From: Pseudonocardiaceae bacterium
Lineage (GTDB): Bacteria; Actinomycetota; Actinomycetes; Mycobacteriales; Pseudonocardiaceae
Length of the DNA: 57,138 bases
Direction: 5' to 3'
Assembly: GCA_009379845.1 (NCBI GenBank)
Contig: WHSZ01000036.1
Span: 1-57,138 of the forward strand
In this document: in pieces, positions 44,753 to 53,711 of the stretch
Layout of the letters: every line of letters starts with the position of its first letter
How positions within the stretch are numbered: position 1 is the stretch's first letter
Notes under the pieces: generated by a model
The model's database searches: none
Seen by the model: the letters and a program-made list of their open reading frames with translations, nothing else
Told to the model about the DNA's origin: nothing
Translations under genes and position numbers: made by a program

Positions 44753-45553
44753 ATGGAGGCTGTCTACACCCACGGGCACCACGATTCGGTGTTGCGCTCG
44801 CATCGTTGGCGCACCGTGCGGAACTCGGCCGGATACCTCATCGAGCATCTGCGCTCCGGCGCGGCGGTGCTGGATGTGGGATGCGGGCCGGGCACCATCA
44901 CAGTGGATCTCGCGGAACGCGTCGCCCCGGGGTTAGTGACGGCCGTGGACGCCGCTGGAGACGTGGTTGCCCAGGCCGAGCAGGAAGCGGTTGAGCGTGG
45001 TGTGCGCAACGTGCGGTTCGCGGTCGCGGACCTGTACGCCCTCGAGTACACCGACAGCTCGTTCGACATCGTGCACGCGCACCAGGTGCTGCAACACGTC
45101 GCCGATCCGGTACTGGCTTTGCGGGAGATGCGGCGGGTGGCCAAGCCCGGCGGGATCGTGGCGGCCCGCGACGCGGACTATGCCGGTATGACGTGGTACC
45201 CGACGGCACCGGGGATGGATCAGTGGCTGTCGGTGTACCGCGCGGTGGCGCGTGCCAATGGCGGCGAGCCGGACGCCGGACGTCGGTTGCTTTCCTGGGC
45301 GCGGCAGGCGGGATTCGAGGAGATCACCAGCAGCGCGTCCGTGTGGTGCTACGCCACTGCGGACGAGCGCGCCTGGTGGAGCGGGCTGTGGGCGGAACGC
45401 GTTGTGAACTCGGCATTCGCGGAACACGCGCTGGCCGGTGGGCACGCCAACGCGGATGATCTGCGCCGGATGTCCCGGGCGTGGCACGACTGGGCGCAGG
45501 CTGAGGACGGCTGGTTTTCCGTGCTGAACGGGGAGATTCTCTGCCGCGCCTGA
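44753..45553 (+). CDS. Class I SAM-dependent methyltransferase
   Basis: 266 aa. The SAM-binding motif I is VLDVGCGPGT; motif II is in VTAVDAAGDVV, and motif III in ALREMRRVAKPGGIVAARD. The start ATG at 44753 is preceded only by CCGGA; a longer in-frame start at 44684 would overlap the enoyl-CoA hydratase gene. The motif set fits UbiE/COQ5-like enzymes acting on small molecules. The substrate is unknown. The stop is followed at once by the start of a second, damaged methyltransferase frame. Confidence 0.88.
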   Translation: MEAVYTHGHHDSVLRSHRWRTVRNSAGYLIEHLRSGAAVLDVGCGPGTITVDLAERVAPGLVTAVDAAGDVVAQAEQEAVERGVRNVRFAVADLYALEYTDSSFDIVHAHQVLQHVADPVLALREMRRVAKPGGIVAARDADYAGMTWYPTAPGMDQWLSVYRAVARANGGEPDAGRRLLSWARQAGFEEITSSASVWCYATADERAWWSGLWAERVVNSAFAEHALAGGHANADDLRRMSRAWHDWAQAEDGWFSVLNGEILCRA

Positions 45554-45554
45554 G

Positions 45555-46310
45555 GTGTTTCGTGGCCGGGTGCTCGACCTCTGCTGCGGAGCGGGAGCGT
45601 CCGCGTTGCCCGCGGCGCGCGCGGTCGCGCCTGGCGGTGCCGTGGATGCGGTCGATCTGGCTGCCGGCCTGCTCCGGCACGGTGAGCGTGCCGCCGCCGA
45701 CGCCGGTGTGCGCAACGTTCGGTTCATCGAGGCGGACGCGACGGCTTGGGCGCCGGCCGGGGTTGACTACGACGTGGTGCAGTGCGCGTTCGGAGTGTTC
45801 ATGCTGCCCGACATGGACGCCGATACCGCGCGGCTGGTCGGGCTGCTGCGGCAGGGTGGCCGGTTGGCGGTCGCTTCGTGGGCGAAAGGTGCCATCGAAG
45901 TGCTCGGCCGGCCGTTCTACGAGGCGCTGATGGTGGAGAAGCCCGAGATGGCGAGCAGCCCGATGCTCGGCAGCCCGATCACTCGGATCGACGACGAGGG
46001 CAAGTTCTCCGGTTGGTTGCGCGGGTTTGGACTCGGCGAGGTCCGGGTGCGGCGCGTGCCGTTGGAGGTCCCGCTGAATCCGGAACTCGGGTGGAGTCTC
46101 GTGACGGGCAGCGGCTTTCGCGCCGCACTGTCCGGTTTGGACGATGCTGCCGTTGAGCGGATGCGGGCAGCGGGTGTCGCGCGCGCTGGACGGCGTCGCA
46201 TCGATGGACGCGACGGCGTTGATCGGCATCGGAACCAAGCCTTGAACCGACCCGGCAGGCCGAGCCTTCACGTCGCCGCTGCGCTATGGAGTCGCCGCAT
46301 CCGGTTGTGA
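45555..46310 (+). pseudogene. Decayed class I methyltransferase (truncated start, frameshifted end)
   Basis: The frame opens with a GTG one base after the previous stop and begins directly at motif I (FRGRVLDLCCGAGASALPAA). The 40 or so residues that normally precede motif I are missing. Near 46165-46170 the frame changes: the other frame continues VSRALDGVASMDATALIGIG and stops at 46245, which reads like a natural C-terminus, whereas the open frame runs on into an Arg-rich tail to 46310. A deletion fused it to the upstream methyltransferase and a base change shifted its end. It is probably inactive, although sequencing error may explain the shift. Confidence 0.65.
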
Positions 46311-46952
46311 TGGACGTTTGCTGGCCCGAAGGACGGCGTCGCGAATGGTGATCTCGTGGCCGTCGTGGTCGGTGACCGATCGGGTCCTTGTCTCGGCGAC
46401 GGCGATGTCCCAGCGGTCAGGGTCGAGGCTGCCCGCGACCTCCTCGGCCGTGAAGAACATCTCGGGTGCCGAGGCGCGCAAAGCGCTGGTGTGCGGGTCT
46501 GTCGGGTGGTGGCCGACGATGAGCAACGTGCCACCCGGCGCGACCGATGCCGCCAGCCGTCGCTGCAGCGCCTCCCGCGATAGCGCCTCCCGCGATGCCG
46601 CCACGTGAATGTAGTGGGCGGAGACCAGATCGAAGTGTTCCCCGGTGGGCGTCCAACTGGTCAGATCGGCCGGTACCCAGTCGATCCGGCTCGTCACGTC
46701 GGCGCCGAAGGTGTCGGCTTGCTCGCGCGCGCGGCGCAGGGCGGCGCTGGCGATGTCCACCGCGGTCACCCGCCAGCCGCGCGAGGCGAGCCAGATGGCA
46801 TCGGCCCCCTCGCCGCAGCCCGCGTCCAGTGCCGTGCCAGGCGAGAGCTCCCCGGCTTCGGCCACCAGCTGCGGATTGGGCCGCCTGCTCCACACCGCGG
46901 TGTGGCCGCGGTAACGCTCTTCCCAGTATTCCTTGCCGAACTCTTCGGACAC
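46284..46952 (-). CDS. Class I SAM-dependent methyltransferase
   Basis: 222 aa. The GTG at 46952 follows AGGAG with seven bases spacing; the GTG at 46976 is less likely. The N-terminus (EEFGKEYWEERYRGHTAVWS) and motif I ALDAGCGEGADAIWLA are typical of the small thiopurine/tellurite-type methyltransferases that act on toxic small molecules. A 15-base tandem duplication (46567-46596) repeats the residues SREAL in frame. It follows the flavoprotein gene on the same strand with an overlap or a gap of only 20 bases, so the two form an operon, perhaps in detoxification. Confidence 0.88.
   Translation of the reverse strand: MSEEFGKEYWEERYRGHTAVWSRRPNPQLVAEAGELSPGTALDAGCGEGADAIWLASRGWRVTAVDIASAALRRAREQADTFGADVTSRIDWVPADLTSWTPTGEHFDLVSAHYIHVAASREALSREALQRRLAASVAPGGTLLIVGHHPTDPHTSALRASAPEMFFTAEEVAGSLDPDRWDIAVAETRTRSVTDHDGHEITIRDAVLRASKRPSQPDAATP
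46567..46596. repeat. 15-bp perfect tandem duplication inside a methyltransferase gene
   Basis: AGCGCCTCCCGCGAT occurs twice in direct succession (46567-46581 and 46582-46596). The length is a multiple of three, so the frame is kept and SREAL is doubled in the product. It is likely a recent slippage event. Confidence 0.9.
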
Positions 46953-46972
46953 CGGCCGTCTCCTTTCATGGT

Positions 46973-48016
46973 TCACAGGCCGTGGCGACGCTCGCTCATC
47001 ACCAGTTCACACAGGCGTGCTTCGGATTCGGCCGAGAACGCGTCCCGCCTGGCGGCGACCGCCTGGCGGGTCTCCTCGGCGAGAAGGTCGGCGTTGATCT
47101 GGGCAGCCGCCGTGGCGCCAGCCGCCGCGGCGGTACCGACTTGCGCGGCCAGGTCGGTGACGTTGCCCGCGACCCACACTCCTGGCACGTCGGTACGGCC
47201 GGCCGGGTCGGCCGGGATGTGCTCGCCGAGCCCCGAAGGGTGTTCGGCCGGTCGCAGTCCGAGCACCGCCAGGAAGCCGGCGCGTGCCACCATCCGCGAT
47301 GAGACGGCCAGCACCTCGCGGCCGACCACCGTGCCGTCGGTCAGTCGTACTCCCACGAGGCGGTCGTCGACGACCTCAAGGGATGCCACCTCGCCGTGCA
47401 CCACGCGGATGCCCCGGGCGGCAAGCTGCTCCGCCTCCTCGCCGTCCGGCTGCGGCATGGTGTGGGACAACAGTGTCACGTCGGCGCTCCACTGCCGGAA
47501 CAGCAGCGCCTGGTGCACCGCCAGCTGGCTACTGGCCAGCACACCGATGGCCTGATCACGGACTTCCCAGCCGTGGCAGTACGGACAATGCACCACGTCT
47601 CGCCCCCACCGGGCCCGCAGCCCCGGTATCTCCGGCAGCTCGTCAACCAGCCCGGTGGTCACCAGCAGTCGCCGGGCACGCACGGTCCGGCCGCCGGCAA
47701 GCGTCACCGCGAACCCGTCGCCCTCCCGAGCCACCGCGCCGACCTCGCCAGAGGCCACCTGACCGCCATAGCCACGGACTTCCGCCCTGCCGCGCTCCAG
47801 CAACTCGGCCGGCCGCATCCCGTCCCTGGCCAGCAATCCATGAACGCCCTCGGCCGGGGCGTTGCGCGGTTCGCCCTCGTCGATCACCACCACCGAGCGC
47901 CGCGCCCGAGCCAACATCAGCGCCCCGCTCAGCCCCGCGGCGCCACCGCCGATCACCACCACGTCATAACCGTCATTCAGCTGATCGGTCACCTCGACCA
48001 CCTCCGCGACGAGCAT
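46973..48016 (-). CDS. Thioredoxin reductase-like NAD(P)/FAD oxidoreductase
   Basis: 347 aa. The FAD motif VIGGGAAGLSGAL is at 22-34, and a redox pair CPYC is at 144-147 in the middle domain, as in thioredoxin reductases (usually CxxC). The last segments, VPGVWVAGNVTD and QVGTAAAAGATAAAQINADL, fit the C-terminal FAD-binding part. It lacks a thioredoxin partner gene. The ATG at 48016 is used. It diverges from the XRE-cupin regulator gene, the usual arrangement for this flavoprotein type in actinomycetes, and precedes a methyltransferase gene. The electron acceptor is unknown. Confidence 0.9.
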   Translation of the reverse strand: MLVAEVVEVTDQLNDGYDVVVIGGGAAGLSGALMLARARRSVVVIDEGEPRNAPAEGVHGLLARDGMRPAELLERGRAEVRGYGGQVASGEVGAVAREGDGFAVTLAGGRTVRARRLLVTTGLVDELPEIPGLRARWGRDVVHCPYCHGWEVRDQAIGVLASSQLAVHQALLFRQWSADVTLLSHTMPQPDGEEAEQLAARGIRVVHGEVASLEVVDDRLVGVRLTDGTVVGREVLAVSSRMVARAGFLAVLGLRPAEHPSGLGEHIPADPAGRTDVPGVWVAGNVTDLAAQVGTAAAAGATAAAQINADLLAEETRQAVAARRDAFSAESEARLCELVMSERRHGL

Positions 48017-48035
48017 GCGCCGCTGCCGGTTGTGG

Positions 48036-48053
48036 CGGCAACGTTTGTTGCCG
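48036..48053. promoter_or_regulatory. Inverted repeat between flavoprotein and XRE-cupin genes, likely operator
   Basis: CGGCAAC-GTTT-GTTGCCG is a perfect 7-bp inverted repeat in the 55-bp divergent promoter region. A second weak repeat (TGGC-AAAA-TGGCCA) follows. It is the best candidate site for autoregulation by the XRE-cupin protein. Confidence 0.5.
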
Positions 48054-48071
48054 GCGTGGCAAAATGGCCAC

Positions 48072-48668
48072 ATGAACAACGACCTCGACAAAGCCCTCGA
48101 CGGGGTCGGACCCCGGTTACGCGCGCTGCGCAGGCAACGTGAAACGACCCTGGCCGACCTGTCGGCGACGACCGGTATCTCGGTCAGCACCCTTTCCCGG
48201 CTGGAGTCCGGTGCCCGACGCCCGACCCTCGAACTGCTGCTCCCGCTGGCCAGGGCGTACGGCGTCACGTTGGACGAACTCGTCGACGCGCCACCCACCG
48301 GCGACCCGCGCATCCATCTGCGCCCGGTCGCTCGCGGCGGCATGACGATGTTGCCGCTGACCCGCCGGGCCGGCGGTATCCAGGCGTACAAGCTCGTGCT
48401 CCCGGCCAGCAGCGGCCGAAGGGAGCCCGATCCACAGATCCATGAGGGCTACGAATGGCTCTACGTCCTCAACGGGCGACTGCGGGTTGTCCTCGGCGAA
48501 CACGATCTGGTGCTGGTACCCGGCGAGGCCGCCGAGTTCGACACCCGCGTACCGCACTGGTTCGGTGCCGCCGACAACGAACCGGTCGAGTTCCTCAGCT
48601 TGTTCGGGAAGCAAGGTGAACGCGCACACCTGCGCGCGCGTCCCAAGACAAAGCAGCCATCCGGATAA
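48072..48668 (+). CDS. XRE-family regulator with C-terminal cupin domain
   Basis: 198 aa from the ATG at 48072. Residues about 10-65 form the helix-turn-helix (RALRRQRETTLADLSATTGI, then SVSTLSRLESGARRPTLEL). Residues about 100-185 are a small cupin domain (EGYEWLYVLNGRLRVVLGEH, then PHWFGAADNEPVEFLSLFG) that probably binds a small ligand. It usually represses the divergent gene, here the flavoprotein-methyltransferase operon. The ligand is unknown. Confidence 0.9.
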   Translation: MNNDLDKALDGVGPRLRALRRQRETTLADLSATTGISVSTLSRLESGARRPTLELLLPLARAYGVTLDELVDAPPTGDPRIHLRPVARGGMTMLPLTRRAGGIQAYKLVLPASSGRREPDPQIHEGYEWLYVLNGRLRVVLGEHDLVLVPGEAAEFDTRVPHWFGAADNEPVEFLSLFGKQGERAHLRARPKTKQPSG

Positions 48669-48716
48669 CCCGGCTATGCAGCATCACCCAGCCAACTCGA
48701 GGTCAACGGCCGGCGG

Positions 48717-49475
48717 TCACGCGTAGAGCGGGGCCAACACCCCCGCTGTTTCCCTGAGCCGTGGGACGAACTCCAGCAACTGGTCGATCGACGTCTGGAA
48801 GGTGATCGTCGAAATACTGACACCCCCGATGCCTTGACCCGAGCGGTCAAGCAACGGCGCGGCCAGGCAACGGATTGTTTCCTCGTTCTCCTCGTCGTCG
48901 ACGGCGTAACCGTCCGCCCGGACCTTCTCAAGCTCGGCTTCCAGCGCGCCGGGATCCGTGATGGTGTTCGCGGTCCTGCCGGGCAAACCCGTGCCGCCGA
49001 GCAGGCTGGCGCGTTCCTCGGCAGGGATGTTCGCCAAGATCACCTTGCCGATCGCCGTGCAGTGCAACTGAATATGCCCCCCGACCCGCGAGGCCATCTG
49101 GAACGGCCGATCGTTGTCCACCTTCTGCACGTAGATCGCGTAGTTACCGCTGCGCAGCGCCACGTGCACGGTCTGTTCCACTTCGGACTGGAACTGCCGG
49201 AGGACCGCGTCGTTCTCGCCCTGCTTGCCGGCGACGAACAGCGCGGACAGCGCGTAGGCGCGTGGGCCGGGGGCATAGGCACCCGCGCCGTCGTTGACCA
49301 CATATCCGGCTCCGGCGAGGCTGCTCAGGATCCGGTGGGTGCTTGGTTTGGCGATCTCCGCCTCACTGGCGATCCGGCCGAGCCGGTGTGGCCCACCCGG
49401 CCGGGAAACGGCCTCGAGCACCCGCAGCGCCCGCAGTGCCGTGCCTTCCGCGGTGCGGCCAGGGTCCGCAGTCAT
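48717..49475 (-). CDS. IclR-family transcriptional regulator (KdgR-like by context)
   Basis: 252 aa. The N-terminal winged helix-turn-helix includes RIASEAEIAKPSTHRILSSL. The C-terminal effector domain has the usual GKVILANIP and the Cys-containing segment EETIRCLAAPLLD. IclR proteins bind small acids; because the gene diverges from a mannonate/hexuronate operon, the ligand is probably a sugar acid such as 2-keto-3-deoxygluconate. The role as repressor is inferred from position. The putative operator is at 49548. Confidence 0.9.
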   Translation of the reverse strand: MTADPGRTAEGTALRALRVLEAVSRPGGPHRLGRIASEAEIAKPSTHRILSSLAGAGYVVNDGAGAYAPGPRAYALSALFVAGKQGENDAVLRQFQSEVEQTVHVALRSGNYAIYVQKVDNDRPFQMASRVGGHIQLHCTAIGKVILANIPAEERASLLGGTGLPGRTANTITDPGALEAELEKVRADGYAVDDEENEETIRCLAAPLLDRSGQGIGGVSISTITFQTSIDQLLEFVPRLRETAGVLAPLYA

Positions 49476-49547
49476 CGCCCCATCCTCGGTGTTCGCGCCT
49501 CGATATTGACGTCCATCCGGACCAGCTCTACGCTACCGTTCACTTCC

Positions 49548-49564
49548 TCGGAATACCGTTCCGA
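49548..49564. promoter_or_regulatory. Palindrome in the IclR-transporter divergent promoter, likely operator
   Basis: TCGGAA-TACCG-TTCCGA is a perfect 6-bp inverted repeat with five-base spacer, 57 bases upstream of the transporter gene start. The dimensions fit IclR-type operators. It probably controls both divergent transcripts. Confidence 0.5.
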
Positions 49565-49620
49565 TAATCGAAACACAGACATTACCGCACCAGCGGCCGG
49601 CCGGTCGAATGGAGTCAAGG

Positions 49621-51027
49621 ATGACGACGGCAGCGGGCACCGAACGACCGGATCCGTACCGGCTGACCCCGGAGGACATCAAGGAACCGCCGCAGGGGTG
49701 GCGCGGGAGCCTGCGGTTCTTCGGGCCAGGATTGATATTGAGCGCCGCGATCGTCGGCTCCGGTGAGCTGATCGCCACCACGGCCCTTGGCGCGGAGGCC
49801 GGATTCGCGCTGTTCTGGCTGGTCGTGGTGAGCACCTCGGTCAAGGTCGCGGTGCAGGTGGAGCTCGCCCGCTGGACCATCTCCACCGGGCAGCCGGCGA
49901 TCACCGGGTTCAACAGGGTGCCGCCGAAACTCGGCCGGATCGGCTGGATCAACGTGCTCTTCGTGTTGATGGCCGTGCTGAAGGTGGTGCAGACCGGTGG
50001 GGTGGTCGGCGCGGTGGCCGCCGCGTGCAGCGTGCTCGCGCCGATCGGCGGTGAGCCGCTCGGGTTCACATCACTGGCGACGTGGACGACCATCGTCGCC
50101 GCCACCACGATCGCGTTGCTGTACTCCAACCGGTACCGCTTGATCGAGCGAGGCGCGGTCTTGCTGGTGGGCGTCTTCGTGCTCGTCACGGCGGCCATCG
50201 CGATCGGCCTGCCGTTCACCCCGCTCGGATACGGAGCCGACGACGTGCTCGGCGGCCTCACGTTCAGCATCCCTGCCGGCGCGCTCGGCGCCGCGATCGC
50301 GATGTTCGGGCTCACCGGTGTCGCCGCGGAGGAGATCATCGCTTACACATACTGGTGTCTCGAGAAGGGCTATGCCCGCTGGACGGGTCCGGCGGACGGC
50401 AGCGATGCGTGGGTTCGGCGCGCGAGGGGCTGGATCAGGGTGATGTACCGGGACGCGTTGTTGTCCTGGCTCATCTACACGCTCGGCACGCTGGCGTTCT
50501 TCGTGATGGGTGCGGCCGTGCTCCATCCACGCGGGCTCGTGCTCGAGGGCAACGAGATGATCGTGACGTTGTCCCACATGTACACCGGAACCCTCGGCGA
50601 GGGGGCGAACTTCTTCTACCTCGTCGGGGCCATCGCGGTACTCGCGTCCACGCTGTGGGCGGCGCTGCCCGCCTGGGCGCGGCTGAACACCAACGCCTTG
50701 GCGGTACTCGGCGTCCTTGACTGGAGCAATATGACGGCCCGGCTGCGCGGGATCCGGGCGTTCACGGTGGTGTTGCCGATCGTCTGGGGCGGGACGTACC
50801 TGCTGGTGGACGAGCCGGTGCTGATGATCGCGACCGGCGGTTTCGTCGGCGGGCTGTTCCTGCTCGCCGAGGTGGTCGCGGTCTGGTACCTCCGTAAGCA
50901 CGAAACGGATCCCCGGCTGCACGCCGGTGGCAGGTTCCACGCCTTGTTGATCATCAGCAGCCTCGCGCTCGGGTTGGTCAGCGTGTACACGCTGCTGGAC
51001 GCTCTCGGATTCTCGATTGGTGGTTGA
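49621..51027 (+). CDS. Nramp-superfamily transporter lacking the canonical metal motif
   Basis: 468 aa with about 11 membrane helices. The ATG at 49621 follows GGAG by six bases. The fold match is clear from [20 protein letters not shown] near residue 35-54, which aligns with the Nramp helix 1, but the metal-binding DPGN there is GSGE (46-49). In helix 6 the MPH(N) motif is replaced by a GVAAEE sequence. Classical Mn/Fe transport is therefore unlikely. The gene heads an operon for mannonate breakdown and is coupled to it, so it may import a sugar acid or supply Mg for the dehydratase. Both ideas are inference. Confidence 0.85.
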   Translation: MTTAAGTERPDPYRLTPEDIKEPPQGWRGSLRFFGPGLILSAAIVGSGELIATTALGAEAGFALFWLVVVSTSVKVAVQVELARWTISTGQPAITGFNRVPPKLGRIGWINVLFVLMAVLKVVQTGGVVGAVAAACSVLAPIGGEPLGFTSLATWTTIVAATTIALLYSNRYRLIERGAVLLVGVFVLVTAAIAIGLPFTPLGYGADDVLGGLTFSIPAGALGAAIAMFGLTGVAAEEIIAYTYWCLEKGYARWTGPADGSDAWVRRARGWIRVMYRDALLSWLIYTLGTLAFFVMGAAVLHPRGLVLEGNEMIVTLSHMYTGTLGEGANFFYLVGAIAVLASTLWAALPAWARLNTNALAVLGVLDWSNMTARLRGIRAFTVVLPIVWGGTYLLVDEPVLMIATGGFVGGLFLLAEVVAVWYLRKHETDPRLHAGGRFHALLIISSLALGLVSVYTLLDALGFSIGG

Positions 51028-52246
51028 TCGCGTGCGGATCAGCTCGGCCGAGGTCATCGTGACCTGCCCAGGTCGCAACTACGTGACGTTGAAGATCACC
51101 ACGTCGGACGGCATCACTGGGCTCGGGGATGCCACGCTGAACGGGCGCGAGCTCGCGGTGGCTGCCTACCTGAACGAACACGTCTGCCCGCTGCTGGTCG
51201 GCAGGGAAGCCGGCGCGATCAACGACACCTGGCAGTACCTGTACCGCGGCGGGTACTGGCGGCGCGGGCCGGTGACGATGACCGCGATCGCCGCGGTGGA
51301 CTGCGCGCTGTGGGACATCCTCGGCAAGAGCGCCGGCATGCCGGTGCACCGGTTACTCGGCGGCGCCGCGCGGGACGGCGTGCTGATCTACGGTCACGCC
51401 AGCGGGCAGACCGTTGACGAGTTGCTCGACGATGTCGCCAGCTACCTTGACCGCGGATACCGCGCGGTACGCGTGCAGGCCGCCATTCCCGGCTTGGACA
51501 GCACCTACGGGCTGCACCACTCCGGCACGGGCGCGACCTACGAACCGGCGGATGCCCGGCTGCCGACCGAGAACGTGTGGCACACGCCCGCATATCTGGA
51601 TTTCGTGCCGGACATGGTGAAGGCGGTACGCGATCGGTTCGGCTACGGCTTCCACCTACTGCACGACGTGCATCACCGGCTTTCCCCGCTGGAGGCGGCG
51701 CAACTCGGCAAGGCGCTGGAGCCGTATCGGATGTTCTGGATCGAGGACCCGACGCCAGCAGAGGACCAGGAGGCATTCCGCACCATCCGGCAGCACACCA
51801 CCACGCCGATCGCGGTTGGTGAGGTGTTCAACTCGATCTGGGACTGCCAGCACCTGATCACCAACCGGCTGATCGACTACATCCGCGCGTCGGTCTCACA
51901 TGCCGGCGGCATCACACATCTACGCAAGATCTTCGAGCTCGCCGAGCTGTACGGGGTGCGCACCGGGTCGCACGGTGCCGGCGACCTGTCCCCGGTGTCC
52001 TTCGCCGCAGCGCTGCAGCTGGACATGACGGTGCCGAACTTCGGGATTCAGGAGTACATGGGCCATCTCGAGCCTGCCAGTGAGGTGTTCCGCACCCGGT
52101 ACGAGTTCCGCGACGGGTACATGCACCCCGGCGACGCGCCCGGTCTCGGCGTGGAGATCGACGAGCAGGCCGCCGCGAAGTACCCGTACGACCCGAAATA
52201 CCTGCCGGTGAACCGGTTGCGCGACGGAACCATGCACGACTGGTGA
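51020..52246 (+). CDS. manD: D-mannonate dehydratase (enolase superfamily, ManD)
   Basis: About 408 aa. Dehydrates D-mannonate to 2-keto-3-deoxygluconate with Mg. Residues of the ManD family are visible: [11 protein letters not shown], the metal-ligand strands [10 protein letters not shown] and [11 protein letters not shown], and the catalytic-loop-rich [10 protein letters not shown] and [11 protein letters not shown]. The length and the C-terminal [25 protein letters not shown] ending match RspA/ManD proteins. The start is uncertain (TTG 51017, GTG 51020 or GTG 51032); all overlap or adjoin the end of the transporter gene. Some ManD members also act on gluconate with low efficiency. Confidence 0.9.
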   Translation: MVDRVRISSAEVIVTCPGRNYVTLKITTSDGITGLGDATLNGRELAVAAYLNEHVCPLLVGREAGAINDTWQYLYRGGYWRRGPVTMTAIAAVDCALWDILGKSAGMPVHRLLGGAARDGVLIYGHASGQTVDELLDDVASYLDRGYRAVRVQAAIPGLDSTYGLHHSGTGATYEPADARLPTENVWHTPAYLDFVPDMVKAVRDRFGYGFHLLHDVHHRLSPLEAAQLGKALEPYRMFWIEDPTPAEDQEAFRTIRQHTTTPIAVGEVFNSIWDCQHLITNRLIDYIRASVSHAGGITHLRKIFELAELYGVRTGSHGAGDLSPVSFAAALQLDMTVPNFGIQEYMGHLEPASEVFRTRYEFRDGYMHPGDAPGLGVEIDEQAAAKYPYDPKYLPVNRLRDGTMHDW

Positions 52247-52253
52247 GTGGCCC

Positions 52254-53711
52254 GTGACCGCGCCCCTGCTCTCGGCCGAACGGCTGGCATCGCTACCGGA
52301 GGCGGTGCGGCCGGCACGACCGCGCGTCGCCGGGCCACCGGGAATCGTCCACATCGGACTCGGAGCGTTCCACCGGGCGCACCAGGCGGTGTACACGGAG
52401 GACGCCATGCTGGCCGCGGGCGACGACCGCTGGCAGATTCTCGGTGTCAGCCCGAGGTCCTCCGATGTGGTGCGGACGTTGCGGGACCAGGACTGCTACT
52501 ACACGGTGTTGTGGCGGGACGGCACCGGGAGCACTCCACGGGTGATCGGTTCGCTCGCGGATGCCGCGCACCTGCCGAGTGAGCCGGAGCGAGTGCTGGA
52601 TGCCATCGCGGCGCCGGGCACGGCCGTGGTGAGCATGACCGTCACGGAGCAGGGCTACCGGATCGAACCTGGCACCCGCAGGCTGCGGGTGGACGACGAG
52701 CTGCGCGCGGACGCCGCGGGCCGAGTACCGCGCACCGTGCTCGGCCTGCTGGTGCGCGGATTGCAGCGGCGGCAGGCGGCCGGCGCCGGGCCGGTCGCGC
52801 TGGCCTGCTGCGACAACCTGCCAGATTCCGGTGCCCTGTTGCGTGGATTGGTGCACCAGTTCTGCGAGCTGCTGCCCTCTGCGCAGGCCCGACCGGTGCT
52901 GGAATTCCTCGAGCACGTCGGGTTCCCGTCCGCCGTCGTGGACCGCATCGTGCCGGCAACCACCGGCGAGGACCTCGCGGAGGCCGCCGGGGCGATCGGC
53001 CTCGCCGACCACGCCGCCGTGCTGGCCGAACCGTTCGGCCAGTGGGTACTCACCGACGATTTCCCGGCTGGACGGCCGCCGTGGGAGCGCGCCGGTGTAC
53101 GGTTCACCGCCGATGTGGAACCGTACGAGCAGGCAAAACTTCGCGTGCTGAACGGAACTCACTCCGCGCTGGCCTACCTCGGTGGCCTTGCCGGGTACCG
53201 GACGATCGCGGAATCGGTCGCCGACCCGGCGCTCGGCGCGTTCGCCCGGCGTCTGATCGAGGAGGACGTCCTGCCAACGCTGCGCCGGCCGGGCGGTGTG
53301 GATCTCGCGGGCTACGCGGACACCGTGCTGCGCCGGTTCGGCAACCCCGCCCTGCGGCACCAAACCGCGCAGGTGGCAGCGGATGGCTCGCAGAAGATTC
53401 CGGTGCGGCTGCTCGGCGTGATCCGGGAACGCTTGGCAGCCGGGCAGGTGCCTCGGCACGCGCTGCTGGCCGTCGCGGCATGGCTGCGGTACACGGTCGT
53501 GGCGGAATCCGACACCGGTGCCGCCGTGGCGGTGCGCGACCGGTTCGATGCCGAGTTGCGCGCGGCCGCCGGGCCGAACCTGCTCGAGCACCTGCCGGAG
53601 GTGCTCGCGGTTGTCGATCCGGAACTGGCCGAAGACACCGGTTTTCGCTCGGCCCTGCGCGAGCGGTTGAGCACGTTGACCACGTCAGGCGCGTTGGGTG
53701 CGGTGACATGA
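52254..53711 (+). CDS. Mannitol dehydrogenase family protein, probable fructuronate reductase
   Basis: 485 aa. NAD-binding IVHIGLGAFHRAHQAVY near residue 32-48, and the catalytic Lys/Asn/His motif KLRVLNGTHSALAYLG. The long-chain polyol dehydrogenase family includes UxuB (D-mannonate to D-fructuronate), and the adjacent dehydratase and KDG kinase make that the best guess. The GTG at 52254 lies seven bases after the dehydratase stop. The end overlaps the kinase start (ATGA). Mannitol or arabinitol dehydrogenase activity is possible but less likely. Confidence 0.87.
   Translation: MTAPLLSAERLASLPEAVRPARPRVAGPPGIVHIGLGAFHRAHQAVYTEDAMLAAGDDRWQILGVSPRSSDVVRTLRDQDCYYTVLWRDGTGSTPRVIGSLADAAHLPSEPERVLDAIAAPGTAVVSMTVTEQGYRIEPGTRRLRVDDELRADAAGRVPRTVLGLLVRGLQRRQAAGAGPVALACCDNLPDSGALLRGLVHQFCELLPSAQARPVLEFLEHVGFPSAVVDRIVPATTGEDLAEAAGAIGLADHAAVLAEPFGQWVLTDDFPAGRPPWERAGVRFTADVEPYEQAKLRVLNGTHSALAYLGGLAGYRTIAESVADPALGAFARRLIEEDVLPTLRRPGGVDLAGYADTVLRRFGNPALRHQTAQVAADGSQKIPVRLLGVIRERLAAGQVPRHALLAVAAWLRYTVVAESDTGAAVAVRDRFDAELRAAAGPNLLEHLPEVLAVVDPELAEDTGFRSALRERLSTLTTSGALGAVT

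Noticed and set aside
53042..53707. Longer upstream reading of the KDG kinase frame
   Set aside because: The extra 222 residues are Arg/Ala-rich and out of frame within the fructuronate reductase gene. The kinase clearly starts at the ATG at 53708.
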